Numbered from the stretch's first letter, positions 14,691 to 23,160 are shown. The stretch: 25,451 bases of DNA from an uncultured Alphaproteobacteria bacterium (GCA_903939555.1 CAJAHV010000159.1:1-25451); one strand, 5' to 3'. Notes: a model not told the origin generated them from the letters alone. Made by a program: numbers and translations.

Positions 14691-14719
14691 TTCATAGCCA
14701 TATTCAACCGACGACACAA
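14691..14719 (-). promoter_or_regulatory. possible sigma-70-type promoter of the cytochrome c gene
   Basis: On the minus strand TTGTGT (14719-14714) and TATGAA (14696-14691) are 17 bp apart, about 30 bp before the start codon. Each box matches the consensus at four of six bases. Confidence 0.3.
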
Positions 14720-14798
14720 TTTCAGATTTGTGCGACAAAATCGATCATGCCGTTTCTTCAATGACACAGCGCGGCTTGCGGCATGCTTAATCCGCCCG

Positions 14799-15590
14799 CT
14801 AGGCTGACAGCAGAAATTCGACCATCGCCCGCACCTTGGCCTGGCGCCATTGCGGCGTTGGCGCGATCAACCAATAAGCATCGGCGCTGGGCTGGGCTTC
14901 GCCACTGGTCACCACCCTCCCGGCCGCCAGATCGCTCGCCGCCAGCGTCGCCGGCACCAGCGCACAGCCCAGCCCGGCCGCCGCCGCATCGATGGCGAGC
15001 CCGGCGTCGCCGACCGTCAACCCCGGTGCCTGCGGATCGCGCGGATGCGCAATGCGCGGCAAATCCGGTGCGCCGGGCGCCATGACCAGCACCAGGCTTT
15101 CGCTGGCCAGCGTGCGGCCGTGGATGCCCTCGGCGTCGGGCTCTGCCGACAGCACGACGGCCAGATCAAGATTGGCCTGGGTGAAATCGGGCACACCGTC
15201 ATTGGCAGCGATCACGAAGCGGATATCGGGGTTGGCGACGGCAAAGCGCGCCAGCCGCGCCGCAAGCCATTTGGTGGTGAAATCGCGCGGCGCCGACAAA
15301 GTGAGCACCTTCGACCCTTGGGCATCCTGCAGGATGCGCACGCATTCCTCGAATTCGAGGAAGCCAGCGCGGAGTGCCGGCAGGGCGCGCTCCGCCTCGG
15401 CGGTCAGTTCAAGATTGCGCGTCATCCGCTTGAACAGCACGACGCCGAGCGTGTCTTCGAGGGCGCGGATCTGCTGGCCGACCGCCGCCGGGGTCACGGC
15501 GAGTTCATCAGCGGCCTTGGTGAAGCTGAGATGCCGCGCCGCCGCATCGAAAACGCGCAGGGCATTGAGCGGCAGGTGCGTGCGCTTCAT
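14799..15590 (-). CDS. LysR-family regulator, GcvA-like
   Basis: A 263-residue LysR-type regulator. The N-terminal winged helix-turn-helix (about 5-65) reads LNALRVFDAAARHLSFTKAA followed by VTPAAVGQQIRALEDTLG, close in style to GcvA. The effector-binding domain follows from about residue 90, with APRDFTTKWLAARLARF as a typical first strand-helix. It is about 30 residues shorter than most family members, mainly within the effector domain, which may be natural variation. The start is ATG at 15590, only 5 nt after the apaG stop, so it belongs to the same transcript as metZ-apaG. Its targets are unknown. Confidence 0.92.
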   Translation of the reverse strand: MKRTHLPLNALRVFDAAARHLSFTKAADELAVTPAAVGQQIRALEDTLGVVLFKRMTRNLELTAEAERALPALRAGFLEFEECVRILQDAQGSKVLTLSAPRDFTTKWLAARLARFAVANPDIRFVIAANDGVPDFTQANLDLAVVLSAEPDAEGIHGRTLASESLVLVMAPGAPDLPRIAHPRDPQAPGLTVGDAGLAIDAAAAGLGCALVPATLAASDLAAGRVVTSGEAQPSADAYWLIAPTPQWRQAKVRAMVEFLLSA

Positions 15591-15595
15591 GACGA

Positions 15596-15994
15596 TCAGT
15601 GTCCGCCTGCCGCCGGCACCGTCAGCACAAAGGCCGGAATATCGACATCGAAGCCGCCGCTGGCGCCGGTCATGTGATAGGCACCGTCCATCGTCCCCGA
15701 CGGTGTGGCGAGCGGCACGCCCGAGACATAGTCGAACGCCATGCCGGGCTCGATCACCGGCTGCTGGCCGATGACGCCGGGGCCTTCGATGCTTTCGCAG
15801 CGCCCCGCACCATCGGTGATCAACCAGCGTCGGCTGCGCAGTTGCACCGCCTCGGTGCCGCCGTTTTCGATACGGACATGGTAACTCCAGACGTGGCGCG
15901 GGGCGTCCGGGTCGGATTGGTCGGGCAGATAGCGCGGCGCGACGCGAACGGTGATATCCCGCGTCGTCGCGGCATACGGAAAGATGAGGTCCAT
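15596..15994 (-). CDS. apaG: ApaG domain protein
   Basis: A 132-residue protein of the ApaG family, a single fibronectin-III-like beta sandwich. Conserved blocks are VWSYHVRIEN, LRSRRWLITDG, the Gly-rich GPGVIGQQPVIEPG, and G-MDGAYHM near the end. The family has been linked to Co2+/Mg2+ tolerance in enterobacteria, but its biochemical role is not settled. The start is ATG at 15994, 10 nt after the metZ stop; the longer frame to 16093 overlaps metZ and looks artificial. The metZ-apaG order recurs in alphaproteobacteria, and the tight spacing argues for one operon. The Shine-Dalgarno sequence is weak (GGTGG), consistent with translational coupling. Confidence 0.93.
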   Translation of the reverse strand: MDLIFPYAATTRDITVRVAPRYLPDQSDPDAPRHVWSYHVRIENGGTEAVQLRSRRWLITDGAGRCESIEGPGVIGQQPVIEPGMAFDYVSGVPLATPSGTMDGAYHMTGASGGFDVDIPAFVLTVPAAGGH

Positions 15995-16004
15995 CACCAC
16001 CGTG

Positions 16005-17213
16005 TCAGAGCCCGGCGCGGGCCAGTGCCTGGTCGAGATCATCAACAAGGTCGGCCGGGTCCTCGAGCCCGACCGACAAGCGCAACATACCATCGGTGAT
16101 GCCCATTTCGGCGCGCACGTCGGGCGATACGCTGTAGTGCGTCGTCGTCGCCGGGTGAGTCATCAGGCTGCGGCTGTCGCCGAGATTGTTCGAAATGTCG
16201 ATCAGTTCCAGCCCGTCGAGCAGCGCGTGCGCCTGAGCCTGGCCGCCATCGAGCAACAGTGCAATGATCGTGCCGCCCGCCGTCATCTGGCGCATGGCGA
16301 GCGCGTGCTGGGGGTGCGAGGCGAGGCCGGGATAGCGCACCGTCGGCACCCGGGTTTCAAGAAAGCGTGCCACCACCAGCGCATTTTCGCACTGGCGCCG
16401 CACGCGCAGATCGAGCGTTTCCAGAGATTTGAGCACCACCCAGGCGTTGAAGGGCGACAGGTTCGGGCCCGTGTGGCGCGCAAAGGCGAGATAGACATCG
16501 TTCATCCATTGCTCGCTGCCCAGCACGGCGCCGGCGAGCACACGCCCCTGCCCGTCCATCAGCTTGGTGGCGGAATAGGCAACGATATCGGCACCAAGAT
16601 CCATAGGCCGCTGCACGATCGGCGAGGCAAAGGCATTGTCGACCACCACCTTGGCACCGGCATCATGCGCCAGATCGGCGATGGCGCGAATGTCGGAGAC
16701 TTCGAGGCCGGGGTTCGACGGTGTTTCGAGAAAAAATGCCTTGGTGTTCGGCCGCCGCGCCTTCGCCCAGGCATCGACATCGGTGGCATCGACGGTGGTG
16801 GTCTGGATGCCAAAGCGCGGCAGGATGCTGTCGACAAGCACCCGGCAGGAGCCGAAAAGCGCTTTGCCGGCAACCAGATGATCGCCCGCCGACAATTGGC
16901 AGAGCAAGGCCGCGCTCATCGCCGCCATGCCAGTCGTCGTCGCCCGCGCGGCCTCTGCCCCTTCGAGCAGCGCCAGCCGCTTTTCGAGCATATCGGTCGT
17001 CGGGTTCTGCAACCGCGAATAGGTCATCCCCGGGCGTTCCCCCCGGAAGCGTGCCGCCGCCTCGCCGGCGCTGTCATAGGCATAGCCCGACGTCATGAAG
17101 ATCGCTTCGGAGGTCTCCCCGAAATCACTGCGCGCCGTGCCGCCGCGCACGGCGAGCGTGGCGGGGCGCCAGTTGTCGGTGATGGTGCGGTCTTGGCCGG
17201 TGAAGCGTTTCAT
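16005..17213 (-). CDS. metZ: O-succinylhomoserine sulfhydrylase
   Basis: A 402-residue PLP enzyme of the Cys/Met metabolism family. It makes homocysteine from O-succinylhomoserine and sulfide in methionine biosynthesis. The PLP-binding Lys is Lys217 in AYSATKLMDGQGR. The phosphate-binding block is TTTGMAAM, preceded by YSRLQNPTT, and the Asp in VVVDNAFASP contacts the pyridine ring. Wording fits the alphaproteobacterial MetZ group; a cystathionine gamma-synthase or O-acetylhomoserine sulfhydrylase activity cannot be excluded from sequence alone. The start is ATG at 17213. It is the first gene of the metZ-apaG-lysR transcript and is divergent from the carbonic anhydrase gene. No SAM riboswitch was recognised upstream. 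Confidence 0.92.
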   Translation of the reverse strand: MKRFTGQDRTITDNWRPATLAVRGGTARSDFGETSEAIFMTSGYAYDSAGEAAARFRGERPGMTYSRLQNPTTDMLEKRLALLEGAEAARATTTGMAAMSAALLCQLSAGDHLVAGKALFGSCRVLVDSILPRFGIQTTTVDATDVDAWAKARRPNTKAFFLETPSNPGLEVSDIRAIADLAHDAGAKVVVDNAFASPIVQRPMDLGADIVAYSATKLMDGQGRVLAGAVLGSEQWMNDVYLAFARHTGPNLSPFNAWVVLKSLETLDLRVRRQCENALVVARFLETRVPTVRYPGLASHPQHALAMRQMTAGGTIIALLLDGGQAQAHALLDGLELIDISNNLGDSRSLMTHPATTTHYSVSPDVRAEMGITDGMLRLSVGLEDPADLVDDLDQALARAGL

Positions 17214-17320
17214 GGCTTACGGATAGTCGCCGGTGGCCCGGTGTGCAACGCCGCAACAAGCCGGGACGACGGGGTGGCCGGTGCGCTTCATCCGGGGCTC
17301 CGGCGTTGGCGGCATTTTCA

Positions 17321-17349
17321 TTGCTTTTTCGTAATGTTCTTCATATCGT
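17321..17349 (+). promoter_or_regulatory. possible sigma-70-type promoter of the carbonic anhydrase gene
   Basis: TTGCTT (17321-17326) and TATCGT (17344-17349) are separated by 17 bp in a locally AT-rich patch, about 30 bp before the start codon. Each box matches the consensus at four of six bases. Confidence 0.3.
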
Positions 17350-17377
17350 CGGGCGACAGTCAGCAGGAGACCTCCAG

Positions 17378-18046
17378 ATGCCCAAATTCGCCGCCGGTGT
17401 TGTCAAGTTCCAGCAGGAAGTGTTTCCCGATAACGAAGCGCTGTTCGAAAAGCTCGCCAAAGGCCAGTCGCCCGAAGCATTGTTCATCACCTGCTCCGAT
17501 TCACGCATCGAAACCGGCATGTTAACGCAAAGCGAGCCCGGCGATCTGTTCATCGTCCGCAACGCCGGCAATATCGTGCCGCCGCACACCACCGCCACCG
17601 GCAGCACCACCGCCGCGATAGAATTTGCCTGTATTGCGCTTAACGTGCCGCACATCGTCGTCTGCGGCCACACAGAATGCGGCGCGATGAAGGGAGCGAT
17701 GAACCTCGAAGGCCTCGGGTCACTGCCGCATGTCAAGGAATGGTTGTCCTATGCGCGTGCCGCCGTCGATATCACCAAGGAAATCGGCAAAAATTTGAAC
17801 GATCATGACCGCAACCTGCTGTTGCTTGAACAAAATGTCATTCTGCAACTTGCGCATCTGCGTACCCATCCGGCCGTGGCGGTGCGCATCGCGCGCGGCG
17901 ACCTGCGGCTGCACGGCTGGGTCTATGATATCGCTGAAGGCGAGGTGCTCGCCTATGACGAGGCAAATAATTGCTTCGAGCCGGTCAGCAAGCACTATGC
18001 CGCCGAAGTCGCCAAGCATCTTGCGCCGAGCCACAGGCACGACTGA
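17378..18046 (+). CDS. beta-class carbonic anhydrase
   Basis: A 222-residue zinc enzyme that interconverts CO2 and bicarbonate. The zinc ligands are Cys39 in CSDSR, His98 and Cys101 in CGHTECG; Asp41 and Arg43 form the activating dyad of beta enzymes. RNAGNIVPP is the typical family block. The length is usual. The start is ATG at 17378 with a strong AGGAGA 7 nt upstream; the frame is open back to 17243, but that part is not protein-like. There is no signal peptide, so it is cytoplasmic and probably supplies bicarbonate to carboxylases. It is monocistronic, divergent from metZ and convergent with the RND genes. Confidence 0.96.
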   Translation: MPKFAAGVVKFQQEVFPDNEALFEKLAKGQSPEALFITCSDSRIETGMLTQSEPGDLFIVRNAGNIVPPHTTATGSTTAAIEFACIALNVPHIVVCGHTECGAMKGAMNLEGLGSLPHVKEWLSYARAAVDITKEIGKNLNDHDRNLLLLEQNVILQLAHLRTHPAVAVRIARGDLRLHGWVYDIAEGEVLAYDEANNCFEPVSKHYAAEVAKHLAPSHRHD

Positions 18047-18057
18047 ACAGGCCGTTC

Positions 18058-18090
18058 GGCGCCGCAATCCGCGCCAACGGATGCGGCGCT
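18058..18090. terminator. hairpin between convergent genes
   Basis: GGCGCCGCAATCCG (18058-18071) pairs with CGGATGCGGCGCT (18078-18090) with one bulged A and a 6-nt loop. It lies between the carbonic anhydrase and RND permease 3' ends. There is no U-tract on either strand. Confidence 0.4.
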
Positions 18091-18142
18091 AGAGCATCGT
18101 GCAGAAAGTCAGCATGCTGACCCCGATTGACGGCAAGATGCG

Positions 18143-21100
18143 CTAGACAGTCTCGGTTGGCACTTCATGGCCGCGCACGATGAGCAGGTACATCACCGGT
18201 GTCACCATGCGGCTGAGCAAGGTTGACGAGATCAGCCCGCCGATGATCACCCAGGCCAGCGGGCCGTACAGTCCCGAGCCCGACAGCGCCAGCGGCAACA
18301 GACCGCCGATGGCGGTAACGCTGGTCAGCAGCACGGGCAGGAAGCGCACTTCGCCGGCATGTTCGATGGCATCGCGCAGACCCATGCCGCGCGCCCGCAA
18401 TTGTGTCGTAAAATCAACTAGTAATAGTGAATTCTTGATCTCGATTCCGATGAGCGCGATGAAGCCGATGACGGCCGTGTAGCTCAAGGAGTTGCCGGTG
18501 ACGAACAGCGCCACCAGCCCGCCAAACAGGCCGAGCGGAATAACGCCCGCCACCACGGCGGTTTCGCGAAAACGCCCGAATTCGATGACCAGCACGCCCA
18601 ATATGCCGAACACCGCGACGGCGACGATCGACCCCAATCCCGAAAAGCTTTTTGCCGCGACTTCGGCTTCGCCGCCCTCGTCGAAGCGATAGCCTTCGGG
18701 CAGCTTTACCTGCTTGAGCGCCGCATAGACCGCCGTGTTGACCTTGGCGGTCAGATAGCCGTCGGCAATCTGCGACTGGATGGAAACCGTGCGCTGCTGG
18801 CGTTCACGGTTGATGCGCGGCGGTGCCGAATCGAGCCGCGGCGTCGCGATTTCGCGCAACGGAATGGCGCCATTGGCACCGGGCACATAAACGCCATCAA
18901 GAGCGCTGATTTCATGGCGCGCATCGAGCGGCAGCCGCACGACGACGTTGTAGCTGTCGCCCTCGCGATCACGCAGCCGGCCGGCGGTTTCCCCGACCAG
19001 CGCCAGCCGCAGCGCGCGCCGCGGCGCGCCGGGAGTGACGCCGAGCAGCGCCGCCTTGCCGGCATCGAGCCCGAGATCCAGCCGCGGCGTATCGACCGCC
19101 ACCGGGTTGACCACATCGCGCGTACCGGGCGTCTTGCGCATCACCGCTTCCACTTCGGCAGCCAGCCGCTTCAGCACGGCAAGATCAGGGCCGACGATCT
19201 TGACGAGAATTGGCGAATCGATCGGCGGGCCGTTCTGGAATATCTTCAACACCAATTGCGCATCGGGGTTGGCGGCAAAGCGCCGGCGCAACCGCTCGAC
19301 CAGCGCCGGGCCGCGCTCCGGGTGCCACTCCTTCAGCACGACGAGCACTTCGCCAAGGTTGCTGCGCTGGTCGAAACTGCGCTGGTTATAGAATATCTGC
19401 GGATTGCCGCGCCCGACATTGGCCAGCACATTCTGCACATCGGGTTCGCCCTTGGTCGCCTGTTCGACAAAGGCGACGGCACGGTCGGTCTGGGTCATCG
19501 CCGTGCCTTCGGGCGCCGTGACGGTGACGAGGAAATAGGAACTATCGGCCGGCGGAAACAGGCTCGATCCGATGAACGGTACCAGCCCCAGCCCGGAAAA
19601 AATCAGCAAGGTCGCCGCCGCCATCGCCTTCCACGGGTTGGTCAGCGACCAGTGCAGCACCGGCGCATAAAAGCGCTGGATGCCGGACTGGATGATCTGC
19701 AAAAAGCGGTTGCCGTGCTCGGGTTCATTGCGCGGCAGGATGCGGCTGGCCAGGAAGGGCACGATGGTCAGCGAGACGAGCAGCGACGCCGCCACCGTAC
19801 CAAGCACCGCGACCGGCAGCGATCGCGTGAACTTGCCGGCGCCTTCGGGCAAAAAGGCGAGCGGCAGAAAGGCAAAGAGCAGCACGAACGTGCAGCCGAT
19901 GACCGCCACGGCAATCTCGCGGGTGCCCGACAGTGCCGCGGTGGTGCGGTCATCGCCTTCGCGCAGATGCCGGGCAATATTTTCGGTGACGACAATCGAA
20001 TCATCAACGAGCAGCCCGAGCGCGATGATGAAGCCCGAAATCGCCAGTTGGTTGAGCGTGAAGCCGCTGAAGGCCAGGACCGCCACCCCTATCATCAGGC
20101 TGAGCGGTACCGACACCATCACGACAATCGAGGCTCGCCAGCCGAGCGGCAACAAGGTGATCAGCACCAGCCCGAGCGCGATGGCGAAATCGCGGCCCAA
20201 CTGATCAAGCTTGCGCGCGATGTCGAACGACTGATCAAAGCCCACTGCCAGCGTCACATCGGGCGGCAGCAGCTTTTTGTAATCATCCGCCGCCGCGATG
20301 GCGCCGTTGCGGATATCGAGAACATTGAGCCCGTCTTTCTGGGTCAGCGTCACCCATACCGCGCGTTTGCCGTTGAAGCGCGCCAGATGCGGCTGTTCCT
20401 CATAGGCCCAACCGACCTGCGCGACATCCTTGATCCGCACGACATTGCCATTCGCGGCGCGCACTGGTTCATCGGCAATTTCATCGATGCTGCGAAAAGC
20501 GCCGCCAGCCTGGACATTGAGCCGCTGGTCACCGCTGTGAACGGCGCCGGGCGGCAGGTCGGTCGATCCCTGCCGCAACGCATCGGTAACGGCGGTGACC
20601 GGCAGCCCCAGTTGCGCCAGCCGCCCGCTGTCGATGGAAACGCTTACTTCCGGCGTGGGGATCGCCCAGGCGCGGCTGTTGCGTACACCCGGGACGCGAT
20701 TCAGGCGTTCGCGCAGGTCCTTGGCGTATTTTTCGAGCCGGCGGTACGATGCGGTGTCGCTGACCAGCGCGAACTGGATGACGGCGGCTTCAGTGGTGCG
20801 GGTTTTCTGGAATTCGAGCCGGTTCAGCGCCGATGGCAAGGTCGAGCGGATGGCATTCACCTCGCGCACGACTTCGTCGTAATTCTTCTCGGGATCACCG
20901 CTCCAGCTGAATTCGGCGGTAATCACCGCGGTCGAATCGGTCGAGCGCGATTGCACGCGCACGATGCCGTCGAGCCCCTGGATGACATCCTCGATCGGCT
21001 TGGCGACGGTGGTTTCCATGTCCGACGGCTCGGCGCCGGGAACGGTGGCAATGACATTGATGAACGGCGACGGGAAATGCGGATCGACCGAACGCGGAAT

Positions 21101-21193
21101 GGTCAGGAACGCCGACAGCCCGATGGCGAACAACAGCCCAAAGGCCACCAGCGTGATCTGCCAGCGGCGAACCGCGAAATCGATCAATCCCAT
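18143..21193 (-). CDS. RND-family efflux permease, HAE1-like
   Basis: A proton-driven inner-membrane pump subunit of 1016 residues, a normal RND length. It has the family layout: an N-terminal helix, a large periplasmic porter loop, five further helices, then the repeat of the pattern. The proton-relay helix contains GLLVDDSIVVTENI with the adjacent Asp pair of hydrophobe/amphiphile exporters, not the acidic pattern of metal-exporting CzcA types. The start taken is ATG at 21193, 4 nt past the adaptor's stop; a GTG at 21205, which would overlap the adaptor by 8 bp, is an alternative. It is the second gene of an operon with the adaptor. No outer-membrane channel gene is in the window, so the pump probably borrows a TolC-like protein. 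The substrate is unknown. Confidence 0.95.
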   Translation of the reverse strand: MGLIDFAVRRWQITLVAFGLLFAIGLSAFLTIPRSVDPHFPSPFINVIATVPGAEPSDMETTVAKPIEDVIQGLDGIVRVQSRSTDSTAVITAEFSWSGDPEKNYDEVVREVNAIRSTLPSALNRLEFQKTRTTEAAVIQFALVSDTASYRRLEKYAKDLRERLNRVPGVRNSRAWAIPTPEVSVSIDSGRLAQLGLPVTAVTDALRQGSTDLPPGAVHSGDQRLNVQAGGAFRSIDEIADEPVRAANGNVVRIKDVAQVGWAYEEQPHLARFNGKRAVWVTLTQKDGLNVLDIRNGAIAAADDYKKLLPPDVTLAVGFDQSFDIARKLDQLGRDFAIALGLVLITLLPLGWRASIVVMVSVPLSLMIGVAVLAFSGFTLNQLAISGFIIALGLLVDDSIVVTENIARHLREGDDRTTAALSGTREIAVAVIGCTFVLLFAFLPLAFLPEGAGKFTRSLPVAVLGTVAASLLVSLTIVPFLASRILPRNEPEHGNRFLQIIQSGIQRFYAPVLHWSLTNPWKAMAAATLLIFSGLGLVPFIGSSLFPPADSSYFLVTVTAPEGTAMTQTDRAVAFVEQATKGEPDVQNVLANVGRGNPQIFYNQRSFDQRSNLGEVLVVLKEWHPERGPALVERLRRRFAANPDAQLVLKIFQNGPPIDSPILVKIVGPDLAVLKRLAAEVEAVMRKTPGTRDVVNPVAVDTPRLDLGLDAGKAALLGVTPGAPRRALRLALVGETAGRLRDREGDSYNVVVRLPLDARHEISALDGVYVPGANGAIPLREIATPRLDSAPPRINRERQQRTVSIQSQIADGYLTAKVNTAVYAALKQVKLPEGYRFDEGGEAEVAAKSFSGLGSIVAVAVFGILGVLVIEFGRFRETAVVAGVIPLGLFGGLVALFVTGNSLSYTAVIGFIALIGIEIKNSLLLVDFTTQLRARGMGLRDAIEHAGEVRFLPVLLTSVTAIGGLLPLALSGSGLYGPLAWVIIGGLISSTLLSRMVTPVMYLLIVRGHEVPTETV

Positions 21194-21197
21194 CGGA

Positions 21198-22298
21198 TCA
21201 ACCACGCCCCGGCGACAGGCTGACCTTCATGCCGTCACGCAGCCGTTCCGCTCCGGATGTCACTACCTGTTCCCCGACCCTGAGGCCGGTGGTGATGGTG
21301 ACGGCGCTGTCACCCACCGGGCCGACCCCGACGGCGCGCAGGCGCACCACGGGCCCGGCGCGATCGAGCACATAGACAAATCCTTCATCGGCACGCGCCC
21401 CGAACACCGCCGTCGCCGGCACCGCCACCCCGCCGCTCGTCGCCGTCGGCGCCAGCCGCAGCCGCGCCGAACCAATCAGGCCCGAGCGCAGTTCGGGCAG
21501 CGCCGGCAAGGCCAGTTCGACCCGAAAAGTCCCGGTGCCGCTATCGCCGCGCGCGCCGATTTCGGAAACGCTGGCCGCAAAAGGCCGGCTGCCGAGTGCC
21601 GGAATGGTCACTTCGGCAGGCTGGCCACGATTGATACGGCCAAGATCGGCATCGGACAGCGGCAATTGCAGCACATAGCCGGTTGCCGCTTCGCCAAGCA
21701 CAAGAATGGTCTGGCCCGGGCTGGCGATCTGCCCGGGCTCGGCCGGACGCCGCAAAATGACCCCAGCCGAAGGCGCGCGGATCGTCGCCAGCCCGACATC
21801 GAAGCCGGCCTGTTGCACCCGCGCATCAGCGGCGGCAACGGCGGCACGCGCGGTTTCGACGCGCGGCGCGGTCACCCAGCCCTTGTCGAACAGGCCGGCA
21901 AGCCGGCGATAATCGGCACGGGCGCGATCGGCTTCGGCACGGGCGGCGGCGGCGGCGGCGGCCAGGCTGGTCGGATCCAGCCGGGCGAGGATTTGTCCCA
22001 TGGCAACACGATCGCCCTCGCGCACCATGATAGCGGCGATCCGGCCATTAGTATTGAAGCCCAACGACGTTTCCCGCTTCAGCCGGACGGTACCGGTAAC
22101 GAGCAGCGAAGCATCACCGCTGGCTGGGGCCACCGTGGCAATGGTGACCGGCACCAGGGCTGATTCGGCCGGCGGCGGCGGCGGCGCACCCGAACAGGCA
22201 CCGAGCAACATCGGCAACACTACCGACGAAACGGCGGCCAGCCGGATCGCCAAAGCTGCATTACACAGACGCACGAGACTTTGCCCCAATTTGACCAT
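21198..22298 (-). CDS. RND efflux periplasmic adaptor lipoprotein
   Basis: A 366-residue membrane-fusion protein that bridges the RND permease to an outer-membrane channel. The N-terminus is a lipoprotein signal with lipobox LLGAC (Cys35), followed by a Pro-rich tether. The barrel-sandwich halves flank a short helical hairpin rich in Ala (about 110-165): one half has GRIAAIMVREGDRVAMGQIL and the other IRAPSAGVILRRPAEPGQI. The membrane-proximal end finishes with GLRVGEQVVTSG. The start is ATG at 22298; the Shine-Dalgarno sequence is poor. The Ala-rich hairpin is short compared with AcrA, which is common for this subgroup. The permease follows immediately. Confidence 0.93.
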   Translation of the reverse strand: MVKLGQSLVRLCNAALAIRLAAVSSVVLPMLLGACSGAPPPPPAESALVPVTIATVAPASGDASLLVTGTVRLKRETSLGFNTNGRIAAIMVREGDRVAMGQILARLDPTSLAAAAAAARAEADRARADYRRLAGLFDKGWVTAPRVETARAAVAAADARVQQAGFDVGLATIRAPSAGVILRRPAEPGQIASPGQTILVLGEAATGYVLQLPLSDADLGRINRGQPAEVTIPALGSRPFAASVSEIGARGDSGTGTFRVELALPALPELRSGLIGSARLRLAPTATSGGVAVPATAVFGARADEGFVYVLDRAGPVVRLRAVGVGPVGDSAVTITTGLRVGEQVVTSGAERLRDGMKVSLSPGRG

Positions 22299-22377
22299 GA
22301 CTCATATTGCTTAGCGGCAAGCCGTACCGGTGCAAGCATTATTCGAGCCACGCTCAACTTTTTGCAGCCCTCAAGAC

Positions 22378-22410
22378 GGGTCAATGCCGTGTGCCTGCCG
22401 GCATTGACCC
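22378..22410 (-). terminator. hairpin after the two small genes
   Basis: A perfect 12-bp stem, GGGTCAATGCCG (22378-22389) with CGGCATTGACCC (22399-22410), has a 9-nt loop and begins 15 bp past the stop of the small gene at 22425. The U-tract is poor, so it may terminate inefficiently or with Rho before the RND genes. Confidence 0.55.
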
Positions 22411-22424
22411 GCTGCGGTAATTGA

Positions 22425-22787
22425 TCAGTCTAAAATCGTCAGGAGATTGACCGTTAACGAATGTGCAATACTATCACCGGCTCCTGCCGCAACCGAGGAA
22501 AGAGTGACAGCAATGTCCGCAACGATTTGCCCGGCGACGGGGATATCATGCTCGGCAATCTCGCTGATCAGGCACCGGGTTGCGGCCGCCACAACATCGA
22601 CCTCGCCTTCGAGGCGCAGGTCGATGGCATGGGTAGCGCCGATGAAGGTGACGCTGGCCCAATCTTGGCTGCGGATGTCTTCGACGATCAAGACAGGTTT
22701 TTGCCTATCCGGCAATGCGGCACCGGCAATCCGGGTGATCGCGCGCATGACGGCGGCATGAACATGGGTTCCGGCCGTCCGCATCAT
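22425..22787 (-). CDS. hypothetical protein, second gene of a small operon
   Basis: A 120-residue protein, not recognised. It has no signal peptide or membrane helix. The predicted pattern is a helix (THVHAAVMRAITRIA), a strand (KPVLIVEDI), then WASVTFIGATHAIDLRLEG, which looks like paired strands, and a helix followed by IPVAGQIVADIAVTL. A compact alpha/beta fold is likely. Its ATG overlaps the stop of the upstream gene (ATGA at 22787-22784), so translation is coupled to that gene. The two are transcribed away from the S24 repressor. Codon use matches the surroundings, so it does not look newly acquired. Confidence 0.72.
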   Translation of the reverse strand: MMRTAGTHVHAAVMRAITRIAGAALPDRQKPVLIVEDIRSQDWASVTFIGATHAIDLRLEGEVDVVAAATRCLISEIAEHDIPVAGQIVADIAVTLSSVAAGAGDSIAHSLTVNLLTILD

Positions 22788-23086
22788 GCGACATCCCGAG
22801 CGGCTGCCGCAGCATTGTGCCAGGCCTTGGTTCCGGCCACCGCCCGCGTTGTCGCGACGGAAGCGACACCTGCCGCATCGGGCTTGGCAATCGGCACCGG
22901 CGCCGGGGACGCTGCTTCGCTGTGCGCGATAAAGCCAAGCACCCTGGCCGCCATGTGCGGCCGCGGTTCACGACCACGGCGCAGGTCGAAAACAAAACGC
23001 GGATCACCGGTGGCTTCACGCCCGAAGCGGGATGGTGGCACCGCACGGCGGCGCAGATGGCGTTCGATCGTGACCAGCAGATTCAT
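22784..23086 (-). CDS. small protein with a helix-turn-helix-like N-terminus
   Basis: A 100-residue basic protein. Residues 5-53 (from IERHLRRRAV through SRFGREATGDPRFVFDLRRG to AARVLGFI) read as a compact helical DNA-binding unit. The motif resembles that of the divergent S24 repressor, whose HTH reads SRRLGRNPTYIQQFIKRG. The second half is Ala/Pro-rich and probably disordered. I recognise the FGR-DPRFV-LRRGREPR pattern as recurrent in sphingomonad small proteins, but I know of no assigned function. The start is ATG at 23086 with GGGAG 8 nt upstream. It is the first gene of a two-gene operon (ATGA overlap) and shares a leader motif with msrA. Confidence 0.75.
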   Translation of the reverse strand: MNLLVTIERHLRRRAVPPSRFGREATGDPRFVFDLRRGREPRPHMAARVLGFIAHSEAASPAPVPIAKPDAAGVASVATTRAVAGTKAWHNAAAAARDVA

Positions 23087-23092
23087 GTCCCG

Positions 23093-23110
23093 TTCTCCCT
23101 TTTGTCAGCA
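23093..23110 (-). promoter_or_regulatory. leader motif TGCTGACAAAAGGGAGAA
   Basis: On the minus strand this block begins 24 nt before the start of the small HTH-like gene and covers its Shine-Dalgarno sequence. Except for one extra G it equals the block before msrA (2178 leftward), at the same distance from the ATG. Confidence 0.4.
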
Positions 23111-23160
23111 ATTCACAACTGATTCGGTTCTTTTAACGATTTATCCGCCGTGAAATCCTA

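Noticed and set aside
14663..14767. N-terminal extension of the cytochrome c
   Set aside because: A clean signal peptide begins at the ATG at 14662; an added basic stretch before it would spoil export.
17214..17377. SAM-II or other methionine riboswitch before metZ
   Set aside because: The minus-strand leader lacks the conserved SAM-II core and no matching pseudoknot could be drawn.
18914..21223. 769-residue plus-strand open frame opposite the RND permease
   Set aside because: Composition is Arg/Gln/Asp/His-heavy with no domain motif, and it mirrors the third-base bias of the RND gene. It is an antisense shadow.
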